DNA from: Eonycteris spelaea
Taxonomy: Eukaryota; Chordata; Mammalia; Chiroptera; Pteropodidae
Reading direction: 5' to 3'
Length of the DNA: 64,000 bases
NCBI GenBank assembly: GCA_003508835.1
Contig: PUFA01000311.1
Coordinates: 1,240,001 to 1,304,000, forward strand
Part shown: piece after piece, positions 30,535-43,027 of the stretch
Layout of the letters: every line of letters starts with the position of its first letter
Position numbering within the stretch: position 1 is the first letter of the stretch
Translations under genes and position numbers: made by a program
The notes under the pieces: generated by a model
What the model was told of the DNA's origin: nothing
The model's database searches: none
The model's input: the letters and a program-made list of their open reading frames with translations, nothing else

Positions 30535-32180
30535 CGTGTGATCCAGCCGTTCCGTGTCTAGTTATTTACCCAAGAGAGAAGAAAACTCGTACGCTCGTAC
30601 ACAGACATTCTCAAGTCTTCTAAAATCCGTAAGAGTCGCTTCTCCCTCCCTGATGTCCGCCATTTATAACAAACATCTGTTGAGTGCCTACCAATCCCTG
30701 ATCCTACTCTTTACAGATATATGGTCAAAACAACCCATTTATCTTTCTTTACGGGGTATTTGCTAGGCACTCACGGGCCTAGAGTTCCCCCACTGCCATT
30801 GAGTTTAAATAAACTCTGTTCTTCCACATGGTCTCCATTTGATTGAGGGGAAATCCCTCCCAAGGACCATGATTCTGAGAACTGTCCCCAGAACCCACCG
30901 TGGTCTGCTCAGGGTGATTCAGGATATTACGCATGGCGAACATCCATTTTTTTTCCTTAAGATTCTTCAACCTCCCTGGGCAATGACACCCCAATTTTCA
31001 CGTGTTCACTGACCTCTCCACTTTCTAGGTCACATGGCTTTGCCGTGGCTGTGACCGGCCTCGCTTTGTGGCAGGAGGGCAGCCTGTGTCCAGACTCGGC
31101 TGATCGGAGAACGCCATTGGCCTGGCCAGGGGGCTGGTTCAGGACTGGGCACTCGCCTGAGCCGGGTCACTGTGGACACACACGGCTGTCAAAATCACTC
31201 GCCGGCAGGTTTCTGGGAAAACGAGTCAGAGTCAAGGGGATTGGATGAGCTCCGAGGACGCTCACACGTGCCAGGGCAGCGAGTTGGCAGAGAACCACCC
31301 TACACCGATGGCGTGTTTCTCCTTTGGGGACACTTTCGGAGACACCGGGGAGAGTCTGGCAATCTCGGTGGCTTCGTTCGTCCAAGCGCTCAGTGCGTGG
31401 AGACCTATCAGCCTCCGCGTTCCAGCCTGGCCTGTGGCAGTGAACAAGGACCGGCTTGAGGTCCTGTAGCTCCCCTGCTCAGCTGCCCACTCCCCGCAGG
31501 GGGTCCGCGGTACCTACCCGGCTGCTGCTTCCGCCCCTTCGGCCCCATAGATGGGTGTCTCTGCTTACCAGACCTGCACGCTGTTCACTCCCTACTATGG
31601 TTTTCTTTCTCTGCTAGGATTTCTCTGACTCTTCTACCTCCGGTGGCTTTTTCAGGCTTCCGACCAGATTGCACTTAAAGACGAAATTATGGCAAACGCT
31701 TCCTGCTGTCTGCTTCCTGTATGCTGCCCTGGTCTTTCTAACCACATTTCGGAACTTTGAGGTCAGATGGACCTCTTGTTTGCCTAGAGACCCTGGCAGT
31801 CTTTGGATGGATATTTACTGTGGATGAAAGGTTTGAGATAGAGAAGGACCCCGTCTGCATGGAGGTTGATGTACAGTGGCAGGGAGAAGATAATCACATA
31901 CATAAGACCACATCATATAATGATGAAAATCAGATAGGACAATGAGAGACTGAGCCGCAGGAAGGCGCAGCTAATACGAAGGCAGAGAAGACTTCTTTGA
32001 AAAGTGGCATTTGAATGGACACTTGACTAGTGGATAGGTTGACTTCTCCATTTTTGGTTTTAGTTTGGTGGTTCGTGGCAAGGACATTGGCCAGCAGAAC
32101 GTCCAGCTTCCTTCCTTCCTGTGCTTTTACCAAATTCCTTCCGAATAGCCTGGAACATCCAGCAGTGTGGTAGGCGGCCC
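30535..32180. other. Unassigned stretch
   Basis: About 1.6 kb of mixed sequence. 31,060-31,230 ('ccattggcctggccaggggg') faintly resembles an old interspersed repeat. No exon or RNA gene recognised. Confidence 0.4.
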
Positions 32181-32184
32181 GTGA

Positions 32185-32662
32185 GAAGGCCTCGGTGAGC
32201 CTGCATCCTGGTATCGATGCTCCTGTGTGGTCCCCACTCCCTGGATGTTGGCTGCACTTACGTCTAAGAGATAGAATGGGGCAGAAGTGATGGATATCAC
32301 TCCATCTTTACTTTATAAAATGATTACAGCTTCTACTTTGGTCTCTCTCTCTCTCTCTCTCTCAGTGAAGACAGCTTCCACCTCATGAGGCAGCTCTATG
32401 TGACCCACCTGGCAAGGACTGAGGGCTGTGGCCTGACAGAATCCACCTGAGTGACCTTGGACGTGGAGCCCCTGAGGTGAGTGTTCAGGCTGAAGCCCTG
32501 GCCGACGGCTTAACTGCAACCCCAGGGGCCACCTTGCGTCAAAGACACCAAGCCGAGCTACATCCTGGTTCCCGAGCAACAGAAACCGTGAGGTGACAAG
32601 TATTTGTTGTTTTAAGCCACTGCGTTTGGGGTAATTTGTTACAGCCATAGATAAGTTTAGAG
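32185..32662 (+). mobile_element. MaLR-type LTR, near full length
   Basis: Landmarks in order: 'ccctggatgttggctgcact', 'gatagaatggggcagaagtg', a CT-repeat at 32,342-32,363, 'ccaccggcaaggactgagg'-like sequence, 'ggttcccgagcaacagaaac', 'ttgttgttttaagccactgc' and 'ggggtaatttgttacagcca'. This is a solo LTR of the ERVL-MaLR group; no internal genes are attached. Confidence 0.82.
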
Positions 32663-32872
32663 CCAAACAGGTGAGACCATCTGTGGGTCAAGTTCAGTTT
32701 GCCTCTCTTGATGAGTAGGCAGATAATCTTGTATCCAAGCAGGTATTGTCATTCGACTAAATAGCCACCCCGAGGAACCCCTATTGTGACCTTTACTAGC
32801 GTTTCACACTGGATTATAATTGTCTCTTTGCGGATTGTTGACATTACTGGGCTTCCCAAGGACACTTAATGT

Positions 32873-32900
32873 TTTCTTTCTTTCTTTCTTTCTTTCTTTC
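32873..32900. repeat. (TTTC)n microsatellite
   Basis: About seven TTTC units. Confidence 0.95.
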
Positions 32901-32934
32901 CTCCCGGTCCCTCTCCCTCCTTATCATGATTACC

Positions 32935-33120
32935 ATGCCGAGTAAAGCAACTTCCTGCGCCTTTATAAGAACTGTGAGGAGAGTATTATTCTCCCATCAT
33001 CATTCCGTAGGTGCAAAACTGAGACAGAAAAAGAGTTAAGTTGCCTAAAGTGTCACAGGATGTCACATGTAAGTGGCAGCCAGGAGGCTGAGTCTGGCGT
33101 TGGCTTCAGAGGCTTAACGC
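32935..33120 (-). repeat. MIR SINE, antisense
   Basis: 'ttattctcccatcatcattc', 'ggtgcaaaactgagacagaa', 'aagagttaagttgcctaaag' and 'aagtggcagccaggaggctg' are antisense MIR landmarks. Confidence 0.8.
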
Positions 33121-33184
33121 ACATTTGTGTTTAAGTGAGTGAGCAAGTGAGACGGACGTGTGACTTTGGACCATGTCCCCGCGA

Positions 33185-33640
33185 GCTGGAGACCTCTCTG
33201 TTACCTATTAATTCACTGGTGTTTTTATAACCTTGAGAGTGTTTGTTGTCAACGACGTGCAGTCTAATTTGTTGCACCATTCGTGCATGTTTCTAGAAGC
33301 ATCCTATTACCTCTTCACCTCCCGATTCACTCCGCGAAGCCTTTCACAGAAGGCTTGGCAGGCTCTGTCTGTTGGAGTCTTTTATAGCTTAAAATCCTGT
33401 CTTTACCAGGCAAGTCAACGTGTGAGTTGCAAGCAAAGCCTCTCAGAGGCAAAATTTTGAACAAGTTATCATGTAACAATAAACTCGTCTTTAAACAAAT
33501 GAAAGGTCCCACGCAAAAACCTTTAAGCTCATCATTTGATCTGAGAACCTCCAGGGGCCTCTCTGCTTCCGGGTTGCCACCCCAAGACACGTCAGACACA
33601 GACTGCTTGCTGAGGCCCAGACTTCTTCAGAATAGATGAG
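33185..33640. promoter_or_regulatory. Candidate conserved non-coding block 4
   Basis: Repeat-free with balanced composition. Motifs: 'ttacctattaattcactgg', 'gcagtctaatttgttgc', 'gttatcatgtaacaataaac'. No frame longer than 90 aa. Regulatory role inferred. Confidence 0.38.
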
Positions 33641-33689
33641 ACTTCGTTTCAGTTCTGTGTAAATGCGCCTGGGAAAGGATGATTACATT

Positions 33690-34200
33690 TCTTTTAAAAA
33701 GCATTGGAATTTTTTTCCCCTTAATTCGGGTTGTGATGTAAAAGAGGAGGCAAACTCTCAATAAAAAAATTTGACTCGCTCTCCGTAGTCATAGAGGTTA
33801 GTTTGGCCTTGATGAATCCAGCATTTTAAAGTCTATGTCAACACGATAAATTTTATGCCCTCAATAAAACTTGTGAGTGAGCTCAGTGAGAAATTCCTAG
33901 GTCTGGGAAGGCAATTAATGTTTGAAATATATATTGAGTTGTTTAGTGTGACATTTTATACGGCCACAGCGAGATACCGAGGATGTCAGGGGGGGAAAAT
34001 GTCCCTGGGAAATGAAAGGTTTTCAAATAACATTGACACATCAGACTGCTCCCTAAATGCAGAGGAAGTAAGAAATAATTAGCAGTGAAAAGCCTTTTCT
34101 CCATCCACATCACACATTCTCCTTGTTTTCCATTCTTGGCAGAGATCTCCTGGAGGGTAGTTGTTGTCAACATCTTAGCGACTTAATGTCATTGGACCAT
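33690..34200. promoter_or_regulatory. Candidate conserved non-coding block 5
   Basis: AT-rich and CpG-poor, with 'gataaattttatgccctcaa', 'ggcaattaatgtttgaaata' and 'aagaaataattagcagtg'. No repeat family recognised. Confidence 0.38.
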
Positions 34201-34257
34201 GTTTATGTTCCTTGTAGTTTTGTGTGTAGGGGGAATTGTTTTTAAATCGATTTGATT

Positions 34258-34430
34258 TCAGTTCAAGCCCCAGACTTACCTTTGTGACTTTATACAAGTC
34301 ATTACCTCTCTGGGATTCATCTTCTGTGGTGAGAGTTAAATGAAACAACGTGTCATAAAATACTCTGTTAATTATAATGTGGTTTATAATTTACGAAATC
34401 ACCGTTACTATTTCGTGTAGCATTAACAAG
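34258..34430 (+). repeat. MIR SINE fragment
   Basis: 'gactttatacaagtcattac', 'ctctctgggattcatcttct' and 'agagttaaatgaaacaacgt' match MIR in sense orientation. Confidence 0.7.
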
Positions 34431-34493
34431 CTCTTTCTGAGGATGGCACTGATACAGAGAATGTGGGAAGATTAAAAAAAAGTAAGCTATATG

Positions 34494-34920
34494 TATTAGT
34501 CAGTTATTGCTGCATTGATGCTGTGTGACAAATGACCCCAGAATCCCATTGGTTTATAACAACATTGATTATTTATATCTTATTCTGTTATATAAAGTTA
34601 TCTATCTATCTACTATCATCTATCTATCTATCTATTATTTATTTATCTTGCTCATTGGCCCACGGCTTACCTGGGATAGCTCTGCTTCAGGATGCAAATG
34701 GAGTTTAGGTTTACTCTATGTGTGTGCTATGTGGGAAATGTCCTTTCATGGATGATGACAGAGATGTAGGAAGGGTGCTCAGAAACGCAGGGTGTCCATA
34801 AGTCCTGGGCTCTAAACTCATACCTTGTCACATTTCCCTACGTGTTATTGGCCAAAGCCAGTCACATGACCAGACCCACATCAATGGGGCTGGAAAATAT
34901 ACCGCAGTGACTGTGATCCA
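34494..34920 (-). mobile_element. MaLR-type LTR, antisense, split by a microsatellite
   Basis: 'tattagtcagttattgctgc', 'tgtgacaaatgaccccagaa' and 'ttggtttataacaac' start the antisense LTR. 'attggccaaagccagtcaca' lies near the other end at 34,848-34,868. A (TATC)n at 34,598-34,650 interrupts it. Confidence 0.72.
34598..34650. repeat. (TATC)n microsatellite
   Basis: TATC tetramers with a few interruptions. Confidence 0.95.
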
Positions 34921-34924
34921 TGAC

Positions 34925-35680
34925 CAGAGAGATGGCAAACTTCGGGGAAAATAAGATCATGTACCATACAGCATATAAGTAAAAAGAAGTAAAGAATCTG
35001 AGGTCATTTTATAAAGGAAAGGCATCTAAGAAACATACAATTTTCTCTCTTTTATATTTGAACCTCAAATAATTTGAACTGACCCCGTACAATCCAAATG
35101 AGGATTCCGTTCTTTCTTTTCCCTGTATTTGATAAAATCACCAATTCTGGTTCCATCAACAACTCATTTTTCCTTTCGAAAGTCACGTCCTTATCATTCA
35201 AGGTCTCTGAAACTCTTTGGCTGACTGCGAAATGTCTTTTTATTGGTTCATCGTTAAATGTCAATGACCAGACAAGATAAGAAAAGAGTCGAGTGTTTAC
35301 TCATCTCTTCAAATCGCGTGATCCAATGGTGTGCATGAGACCAGGAGTCAGGAAGGAGTCCAGGCCTGGTCCTCACTAAAGTCGGTGGCAGTCTCTGGAG
35401 ATAATCTATGAGAAAAGGGGCTGGGGAGCTCCAGGGCAAATCAATGCATGATGCTAACTGCAGGCAGTAACCTCTTAATGAATGCAGAAGTCATTGTCTA
35501 AATAAGCATTTCTTTCCAAAGGCAGTCTATCAGGTTTGCCTAAAAGTTGGCAGATGTGACTTGCCCCAGGGTGTCAGCATCTTAAGGAAGATGTTTTCAA
35601 TGTAATGCTTAAAAAATCTATAACAATTATGCAGCGGTATTTTTTTAAAGTGCTTGCAACCATTTCACTGCTTTATGCTC
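34925..35680. other. Unassigned AT-rich stretch
   Basis: No exon or family recognised. Confidence 0.4.
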
Positions 35681-35689
35681 ATTAAATAT

Positions 35690-36310
35690 TTCTATTTTTC
35701 TCATTGTGAGTCCAGTAATCTCACTTCTGCGGAAATAATCAGAGACGAGGAAAGAAGTTTATTACAAAAATGTTCATCGTGGCACTTTAAAAAAATTAAA
35801 GTGAAAAATTGGATGGAACCTAATTATCCGATAATGAGGGACCAATAGGGTAAATTATTGTAAATACACTTAAAAACTGTAATGCGTATGTTAAAATAAT
35901 GTTTTAGACAATTTTCATGACTTAAGAACATTCTCTTGGCATAATATTAGATGAAATATGTAAAATAAGAAAACCATAATAGTGCATAACCATCACTTCT
36001 TTAAAAGTGCACGTAATAAGATAAGATTATAGAAGAGTGTGAACCGTGGTTATCTCAAGACTGTGAGGTTGCCGGTGCTTTGCATTCCCTTCTTATATTT
36101 TTCTACATTTTTTTTTGGTTTTGACAACAAACATTACAATTTAATTTTTCATATTTATTAAGGTGATACATAGATAGAGTTTTAAAAAATCTTTAAAAAG
36201 CCTGTAGTGACATACACCAAGTCTAGCTCCCCAGAAATAACTCTTCATACTGTCATAGCTATTTCTTTGGGTATTTCCTTCCATATGTGCATGTAATATG
36301 CTCACCCCTC
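35690..36310. repeat. L1ME-type fragments
   Basis: 35,700-36,115 in sense: 'ccagtaatctcacttctgcg', 'aaatgttcatcgtggcactt', 'gtgaaccgtggttatctcaa' and 'tatttttctacatttttttt'. From 36,130 an AT-rich L1ME-like piece continues, possibly antisense. Diverged. Confidence 0.7.
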
Positions 36311-36314
36311 TGGT

Positions 36315-36590
36315 GCTGGAAGCGTGAGTTTCAGAAATTCCCCACTGGCTTCTGATCGGGATGGCTGAGGGGTTAACTCGCTTTCATCGACCCCCTCCCC
36401 ACCTTCTTTTCCCACCCTTCATTGTCTCAATTCACTATGTCTCAGTTTAATTCTATCAAAATACTGGGTTAAGTCGATAATAATGTTTACATAATTATGA
36501 CCATTAGCTATTGTTCATGGCTGATTATATATATTATATATATAATTGTTTTTTCTGAATCCCCCTACTCTGTATTTGCTGGTCGACAGT
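36315..36590. other. Unassigned stretch
   Basis: Short single-copy-looking segment leading into the TG tract. Confidence 0.35.
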
Positions 36591-36594
36591 TTTC

Positions 36595-36644
<50 letters not shown>
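36595..36644. repeat. (TG)n microsatellite
   Basis: About 24 perfect TG units, the longest pure TG tract in the window. Confidence 0.98.
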
Positions 36645-36646
<2 letters not shown>

Positions 36647-36649
36647 CTC

Positions 36650-39600
36650 CCAGGTAAGCTATGCACAGACACAATCCCAAACATTCTATACGTTCTACCC
36701 TTTTCCCATGAAAACATCGCCCTGACCACTCTTCATTGGATGTGGTTTGTTCAGTATAGTCTAGGGCTTACTATTGTTTGTCTGCCATTTGGGAGCCCTC
36801 AGATCCTGCTTCTTCTTCTTTCTTCGGTCCTTCCTTTCAGCGGGATGCAGGCACTCAGAAGCTTCCCGAGAGACGCAGTGCACGCGAAAGAAACATCTGG
36901 GATCCTTTCGCGTCCAGAAATGTCTTTCTCGTAGGCTCTCGCTTGATTGGTGGTTTAGCTGGGTATAGCATTTGCCCTCAGCCATTTCCAGAACGTTCCA
37001 TCTCCTAGCACTCCTAGTGTTGCTGTTTGGGGTGAGGAGTGGTGGATCCTGAGCCATCAGGATGCAGGCTGAATGAGACAGCGCTGCAAAGAAGGAGCCG
37101 GGACCAAAGAATCTAGCTGGAAGGAAGAAGAGACATAGATACAGTAAAAACATAAAAAGCCGCAGAGGTCAAATTCTCATTGATGGTTAAGGGTGAAAGA
37201 ACCGGGCAGGGACTCCTGTCAAGCAATAGTAACTTAGAGAGGTCAGCTCGGGGCCGCCCCATAGTTCTTACAGCCCAGGGAGCAGGGCCGGGGTGAACTC
37301 GGATCCACAGCGGGGGTCCCGGCTCGGGTGCATGCTCTTTGCTGGACATGGTTTGTCCTGTGCTGATGGCTCCCAGCAGGAATTCAGGAGCAGAAGTGAT
37401 GAAGACAGACAGGCAGAGTTCTGGGACCCGAGCAGAGGCCCAGAACTCGGTTTTGATGAAGGCATTATAAAAAAAACTCTGCTCCCCTTGCTCTATCCAG
37501 CAACCTCTCCTTGAATCCATTCAGGCGGAGGGAAAAAACCCTGGCTTTGACACAAGGCTTTCTGCCTCGTCGGATCTGCTCGCACTCTGCCCCCAGGGTC
37601 TGTGGGTGAATTCCGCTCTGCAAGGGCGCTGATGGCAAGGGTCGTGCACCCCAGAAATCACCACCGTGATCTCCCTTTAAACAGCGGTCCCGGGGAACTC
37701 GTTCGTCTGGCCTTATCCTCACGACGTCCTATGGGAGAGACACACTTCTAAATAGGCTTGAGTCCCTCATCCCCTCCTCACACCTCCCTGCCCCGCGTCT
37801 ACTCTCCGTCTGTCCCCTGCTTCGAGGCTCTTTGAGGAAATGCAGCACTAACTGGACCCATCAAGCAGGGGCTATCGTTTACTAATGCGAGGGGACGATC
37901 GTTAGAAAGCTCAGACCCAAACTCAGTGCCCCTCCGCGCTCTTTGCTGCAGCCGGGTCACAAAGCAGAAAGGGCCCGAGTCACCGAGCATGCGCGTTGCG
38001 CAGCCACAGACGGCGCGGAAAATCCGCAGGCGGGACGCGGGCGCAGGTGGGAGGCGGGAGCCTGTGGCATGGGTGCAGCTCGGCCTTATCGGAGCTCTGC
38101 ACGGGTGTCACTGGGCCCGGCCACTGCAGTGGCCTTTGATGCTTCCCTGCAAAGCCTCCACGTCCAGTCCCCTGGGAGAATTCTGGGCCGGCGGGGCTCA
38201 GTGCTCGGCCGGCTGAGGTTGCTGTGAAAATCTCGCTCACTAAAATCTCGCCTTGGGTTTTTAACCTTCTGCATGTTCTCACCCCTGTACCTTTCCTTAT
38301 GGTTGGGTTGTCATCTCTCTTCCCTGGGGTCCAAGCCAATCTAGCCTTCAAGGTTTAGATCATCTGCCCCCCCCCTTTTTTTTCTGCTTCCCTCTAGGAA
38401 AAAAAAAAAAAGGAAATTCCTCTCCTTTTCTCTGCACGTTTTAATGGAACCCTTTTGGAGTTTTCTGAGTTTCTGTCATCCCCTGTTTCTTGAGGATCGA
38501 TTGTGCGAACCCGATTTATCTGCGTGTGTTCACTTAGTGAATGGCTGGGGGTAGTGGTCGATGAATTAAACAGGCCTTTCAGGGGTGCCACCCTGCGTGC
38601 CGAAGGCTGTGTTGGACTCTGGGGACACACTGACGGGATCCCTGATTGAGAAATGTGCAGCCAAGCGGGAGAGGCAGACGCAAGTGACAGAATCACGCGG
38701 ATAACCCCGCAGGACGCCGGAGGCGGGGGAGCCTTCGCGGGCGTGTGCGAGGGGCGGACCTCGCGGACAGGTGAGTGAAGTGATGATGGAGCCGCAGCCT
38801 GCGGGGGCGGCCCTCACCAGGTGAACGTCCTGGGAGAGGAAAGACGGCACAGAGGCTCTGGGACGCGGGGCAGGGTCAGTACCGCATGCTGGGGGCAGCG
38901 GGAAACAGCAGGCCCGTGCGGCCAGTCCAGACCGTGTTCGGAGAGAAGGTGGGCCAAGAAGCGGTCAGGACTTGCATGTGCGGCCAAGGACAAGATGCTG
39001 GTCTTTGTCTCCCAGGCATGTGCCGGGCACAGCTCAGGGGCTCCCTGAGGACCCAGATTCCTGAGTGCTGGAGGCTTCGTCCCGGGCACACTGGCCCCCC
39101 ACGTTCTTATCGCATGTGCCCTGATGAAGCGGGTGGGGACCCCCTTTTCACAAGTCAGGTCGGTCTCCGTGAAGCTGGAGGAAACGAAGGTCAATGGCGA
39201 CGTCTTTTTCCTGATAGCCTGCCTTGAGGGAGACGAGGCAATACGGGCTCAAACCGGAATGTCTTGGAATTCCCGTCAGCAGAGGGAAAGGAAGTCGTGG
39301 GGTCAGGACGTCTTCGCTGTGTGCCCATTTCTGTGACGCCGCCGAGTCTCCCCGTGACCGGACCCTGCCCGTGAGCTTGGGCGGTCTGTCTGGTGGGAGA
39401 GGCACTCACACACGAGGCCCTGCCTCGGGCCAAGCTCTGCGTAGCAAACTCCCCACACCTGCTGTCTTGACAGAAGTGGATGAGTTTCGTTTTTGACTCA
39501 TGCAGTATGAGTCTGAAGGACGTCTGGTCGGATACCCAGAAGGTGGACATAGGGCCCCAAGTTTAAGAAAGTTGTGTCATTGAAAACTCAGAAATGTTGA

Positions 39601-39690
39601 GTGATTTTTTTTTCCTCTCATTAATTTCAGTTTTTAGAACTTTCTTAACAGGTTCTGATTGTTAACAGTGCATGAGAATTCCAACTCTTT
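36650..39690. other. Unassigned, CpG-enriched stretch
   Basis: About 3 kb without a recognisable exon, RNA gene or repeat family. CpG is clustered at 37,920-38,220 and 38,690-39,420. A C/T run lies at 38,367-38,383 and an A-run at 38,399-38,411. Overlapping opposite-strand frames (up to 135 aa) carry no motif. Confidence 0.4.
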
Positions 39691-39870
39691 CTTCCTTCCT
39701 CCTTCCTTCCGTAGTATTCATTCATTCATTCATTCATTCACTCATTCAATACCATGAGCTAGTCACTGATGAAGAAGTCTGACAAAATCTCAACTGTCTT
39801 AAAGCTTGATGGGAGAAGAAGACAGACAAACTAAGAATAACCAACATAGCTATTCTCAGTTGGATTTGTC
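39688..39870 (-). repeat. L2 LINE 3' end, antisense, with (CTTC)n/(ATTC)n
   Basis: The ATTC tetramer tract (39,716-39,750) is the antisense of the (GAAT)n tail typical of L2. It is followed by 'cttaaagcttgatgggagaa' and 'gaagacagacaaac', antisense L2 body. A CTTC tract precedes it. Confidence 0.75.
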
Positions 39871-40014
39871 GTAACTATTGTGAGAGAGAAGCAGCGAGCC
39901 CTGGGGGGCAGCCCGGTCTGGCCTTGGTGCCTGGGTGGGTGTGACGCAGGGTTCGGAGTGGGGGAACCCAGGGCGGTATGGCTTTCGGGTGGTACGTGGG
40001 ATTCAAGCGCACAT

Positions 40015-40235
40015 GGCGCTGAGTACTAGGCACCATTCCAAGCAGGTTACAGTCATCGCTCAGGTTGTCCTCTCAGCAACCCTGTGAAGTGGAGACCGTC
40101 ATGGTCCCCGTTTTTCAGTCGGAGGCCCTGAGGCCCCGCGTTTCGAGTGACTTTCCCAAGGTCACGGTACATGTAAGTGGCAGAGCCAGGACGTCACACC
40201 CAGGCTGGCCGGCCCCAGAATCCACACCGTTTGCC
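40015..40235 (-). repeat. MIR SINE, antisense
   Basis: 'gagtactaggcaccattcca', 'cagcaaccctgtgaagtgga', 'gactttcccaaggtcacggt' and 'aagtggcagagccaggacg' are antisense MIR landmarks. Confidence 0.88.
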
Positions 40236-40239
40236 ATCC

Positions 40240-41855
40240 TGCGGGATGCACACTCTGCCCTGGCGCCTCATACACGTCCGGTTGAAGATTCTGGTGGGAC
40301 GTCTAAGGACAATCCCATCAACAGTTTTCTTACCATTTAAACCAGTCCGAGTTGGGATTTCTGTTATCGCTGGCAAAAGTATTCCCAACAGATACAGATG
40401 TGAGCGGATGTCTGACATTGTAAAACTCGGGAGAGCGGGCTGGGCTGGATGTTCGTCCGGGTGACATGTGAGTGTCCAACTTCCAGCAAGTGCACGCCGG
40501 GCTGTCCCCTCCTCTCAGAGCCGCCTGTCCTTATAGGATTTGCAGGGACTAGACTGTCTTCTGGGACACAAAGAGACATAGAGACGATTCTTCTTTATAA
40601 AATTAAACCATCGTGTATTACCTACCCAGGCACATGCCTGAAGACCCTCGGAAATGACCTTGGTACGTGCCAGCTAAGTTGGACACGGGGCTGGGCCTGA
40701 AAACCGCCAAGTGTGAACTGCAGGAAAGGCGAGGGGAGGAGAAACAGCTCTCAGAGCAAGGGATGCAAGACGCTGCCCACGTCTCGGGCACCTCGCGTCC
40801 CACCCGCCTTCTGGCAAACACTGTGCCGCCACCTTGTTCTGTGTTGACTAAGACTGATTAACACCCTTTAAAAGACTCTTGTTGACAAGATGCGCCGTAG
40901 AACATTTTAATGACTAACCAAAATTACGGTGCAATGTCCCTTGCTCAAAGACAGCGCTAACACACGTGTAGTTTTCAGTGCGCACGTTAGGACAGTGGCC
41001 TCAAAGCCTTTTGAGGAATTCGGAGCCTGAATTCAGCTGGAGAGCGGCAGGGGTGTGGCGGCGTTCTCCGTGGGTTGGCTTCCCTTCGCCTCCTGTTTCT
41101 GAACCCCGTGTCTCTCCCTGGCCTTGTCTGGATACGCTGGAAGGTGACCACCGAGAAACCCCAGAGACCGTGTGCACGTCGTGCTCCGTTTTGAATGCTC
41201 TGCACTGTACTCGGTGCCAGACCCGTCACACATGCCTGTCACTTTCCTGTTCAACTTCCCGCCCCCCCACCCCCAGCCCCAGCCTGAAGCCCCCCACTAA
41301 TATCACCAACACGACTTGCTGACAAGGCAAAGCGGAGTGGATCGCTTAGGGTTGCAAGCAAAGGCGCCGCTTCGCAAAGAGACGGCAGTGTCTCGGGCCG
41401 GGGGGCAGGCTGGGGGCGGAACCGAATGGGACTCGGGAGCCGATTTACGCTGGAGCCTTTCGAGGTGCAGGCGTGGTGAGCGCCGCGTCCGGGTCATCAC
41501 GCCACAGTTCAGGGCCGCCGTGCCCACGGCGGTGCAGCCTTGGGGATAACGGAGTAAAAGCCGCGTAGACACTGTCGATGTTTTCTACCGAAGAGTCGAT
41601 GGAGCGTTCTCAGTGTTTGGGGTGAACAGCAGCCCGTTCGCTTGGGCAGCAGAGGCCTTGAGGAAGAAAGCCATTGCTGCCGAAGGCAGAGGAAGCCCAG
41701 AATCGCGTTCGCGGGGCAGTAAGACGGGCTCTGGTTCTCGGCGCCCGTGCTGAGGGCAGACGGTGTCCCTGCTCGCTCCCCGGGTGGAGTTCAGGATGCT
41801 TCCCGCGCTCCTGGGGGCCTGCGTGACCGACCCCTCGGCCCCTCTCCAGCTCCAT
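40240..41855. other. Unassigned stretch
   Basis: Mixed composition, CpG-rich at 41,340-41,800. No exon or repeat family recognised. Confidence 0.4.
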
Positions 41856-41859
41856 CACA

Positions 41860-42210
41860 GCGCACTCTGGGCTTGCCCTCCATCAGCCCACCATTAGCGC
41901 CCTGTTCCTTCTCGCCGCAGGGCCTTTGCACGTGCTGTATTCTCTGCTTGAAATGCCCCTCGCGCTCTCTTCTGTGATTCGTTTCATCCCAAGTGTCACC
42001 CCTACAGGGAAGCCCGACCCAGTCCCAGTCTGAGTTGGGTTCCCTTATTTCCAGCTCGTTGCCACTCCTTGCCTCTTAGCCACATTCCAATTACATGGCA
42101 ATTTTAGAATTGATGATTTTATGCCGCCTCTGTCTTACTGCTGCTGCATCCTAGAGCTTGGAAGAGTAATGACAGCTAATGGATACTCGGTACATGTTTG
42201 CAGAATAAAT
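41860..42210 (+). repeat. L2 LINE 3' end, sense
   Basis: 'ccgcagggcctttgcacgtg', 'attctctgcttgaaatgccc', 'tcatcccaagtgtcacccct' and the terminal 'ggtacatgtttgcagaataa' follow the L2 3' UTR order. Confidence 0.88.
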
Positions 42211-42319
42211 GGCTGTGGATACGGAATGTGTCTGCTTTGATTGATGGGAGAAGTTCTGGTTCCATGAAGCTAGAGTGTGTACATTTCTCGTGGGAGCCGT
42301 CAGTGGTCTCTGCCCGTGG

Positions 42320-42514
42320 ATACTGGCTGGATTGTGTCTCTCCAACCCCAGATTCATATCTTAAAGTCCTGACTCGTAGTGCCTCTGAATGTGATTGCCT
42401 TTGGAAATCGGTCTTCACAGAGATAATGAAATGATAATGAGCTAACTAGGGTAGGTCCTCATTCAATGACTAGTGTCCTTATCAGAAGAGGAGATTAGGA
42501 CAGAGAGAGAGAGG

Positions 42515-42568
<54 letters not shown>

Positions 42569-42765
42569 AGACACGTACACACACACACAGATGACCATGT
42601 GAGGACACAGCGAGAAGGCACCATCTGCAAATCTGCAATCCTCGGAAGCCACCAACCCCGCTGGACCTTGATCTGGGACTTCCAGCCTCCAGGACTCGAG
42701 AAAATGAATTTCTGCTGTTTAAACCACCTGGCCTGGTTAGTGGCAGCCCGGAAGACTGATGCACC
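42320..42765 (+). mobile_element. MLT1 LTR with (GA)n expansion
   Basis: Full MLT1 order: 'ggattgtgtctctccaaccc', 'tctgaatgtgattgcctttg', 'tagtgtccttatcagaagag', a GA tract at 42,502-42,566, 'ccatgtgaggacacagcgag', 'ccgctggaccttgatctggg', 'ccagcctccaggactcgag' and 'ctgctgtttaaaccacctgg'. It is a solo ERVL-MaLR LTR. Confidence 0.92.
42502..42566. repeat. (GA)n microsatellite
   Basis: About 65 bp of GA with one GGGG interruption, expanded within the MLT1 LTR. It gives a spurious Arg-Glu frame. Confidence 0.97.
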
Positions 42766-42874
42766 CCCTCGGACGAGGTCAGGAGTCCTCTTCTGGGCAT
42801 GTGTCTTGCGTCCTTCCGTCTCAGCACCTGCTTCTCTGTGTCGTGATTGGCCGCTTCCGGCTCTAAGCTTTGGG

Positions 42875-42985
42875 ACAGGTGGACGCCTCTTCCTTCCTGG
42901 GACCTAGCACACGGCCTGGTACATACATAGTAGGCATCCTACATGTGTTTGCAAAATGAGTGAAGGAATAAATTTAGGAATAAAA
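42875..42985 (+). repeat. L2 3' terminus
   Basis: 'ctagcacacggcctggtaca' then 'tagtaggcatcctacatgtg' and 'aaaatgagtgaaggaataa' match the L2 3' terminus in sense orientation. Confidence 0.65.
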
Positions 42986-43027
42986 CTGGGATGCTGAGTC
43001 TCTGCTCTACTTAAGTATCACATGGCA

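Noticed and set aside
42473..42907. 144-aa frame rich in Arg-Glu
   Set aside because: Product of the GA microsatellite within an MLT1 LTR.
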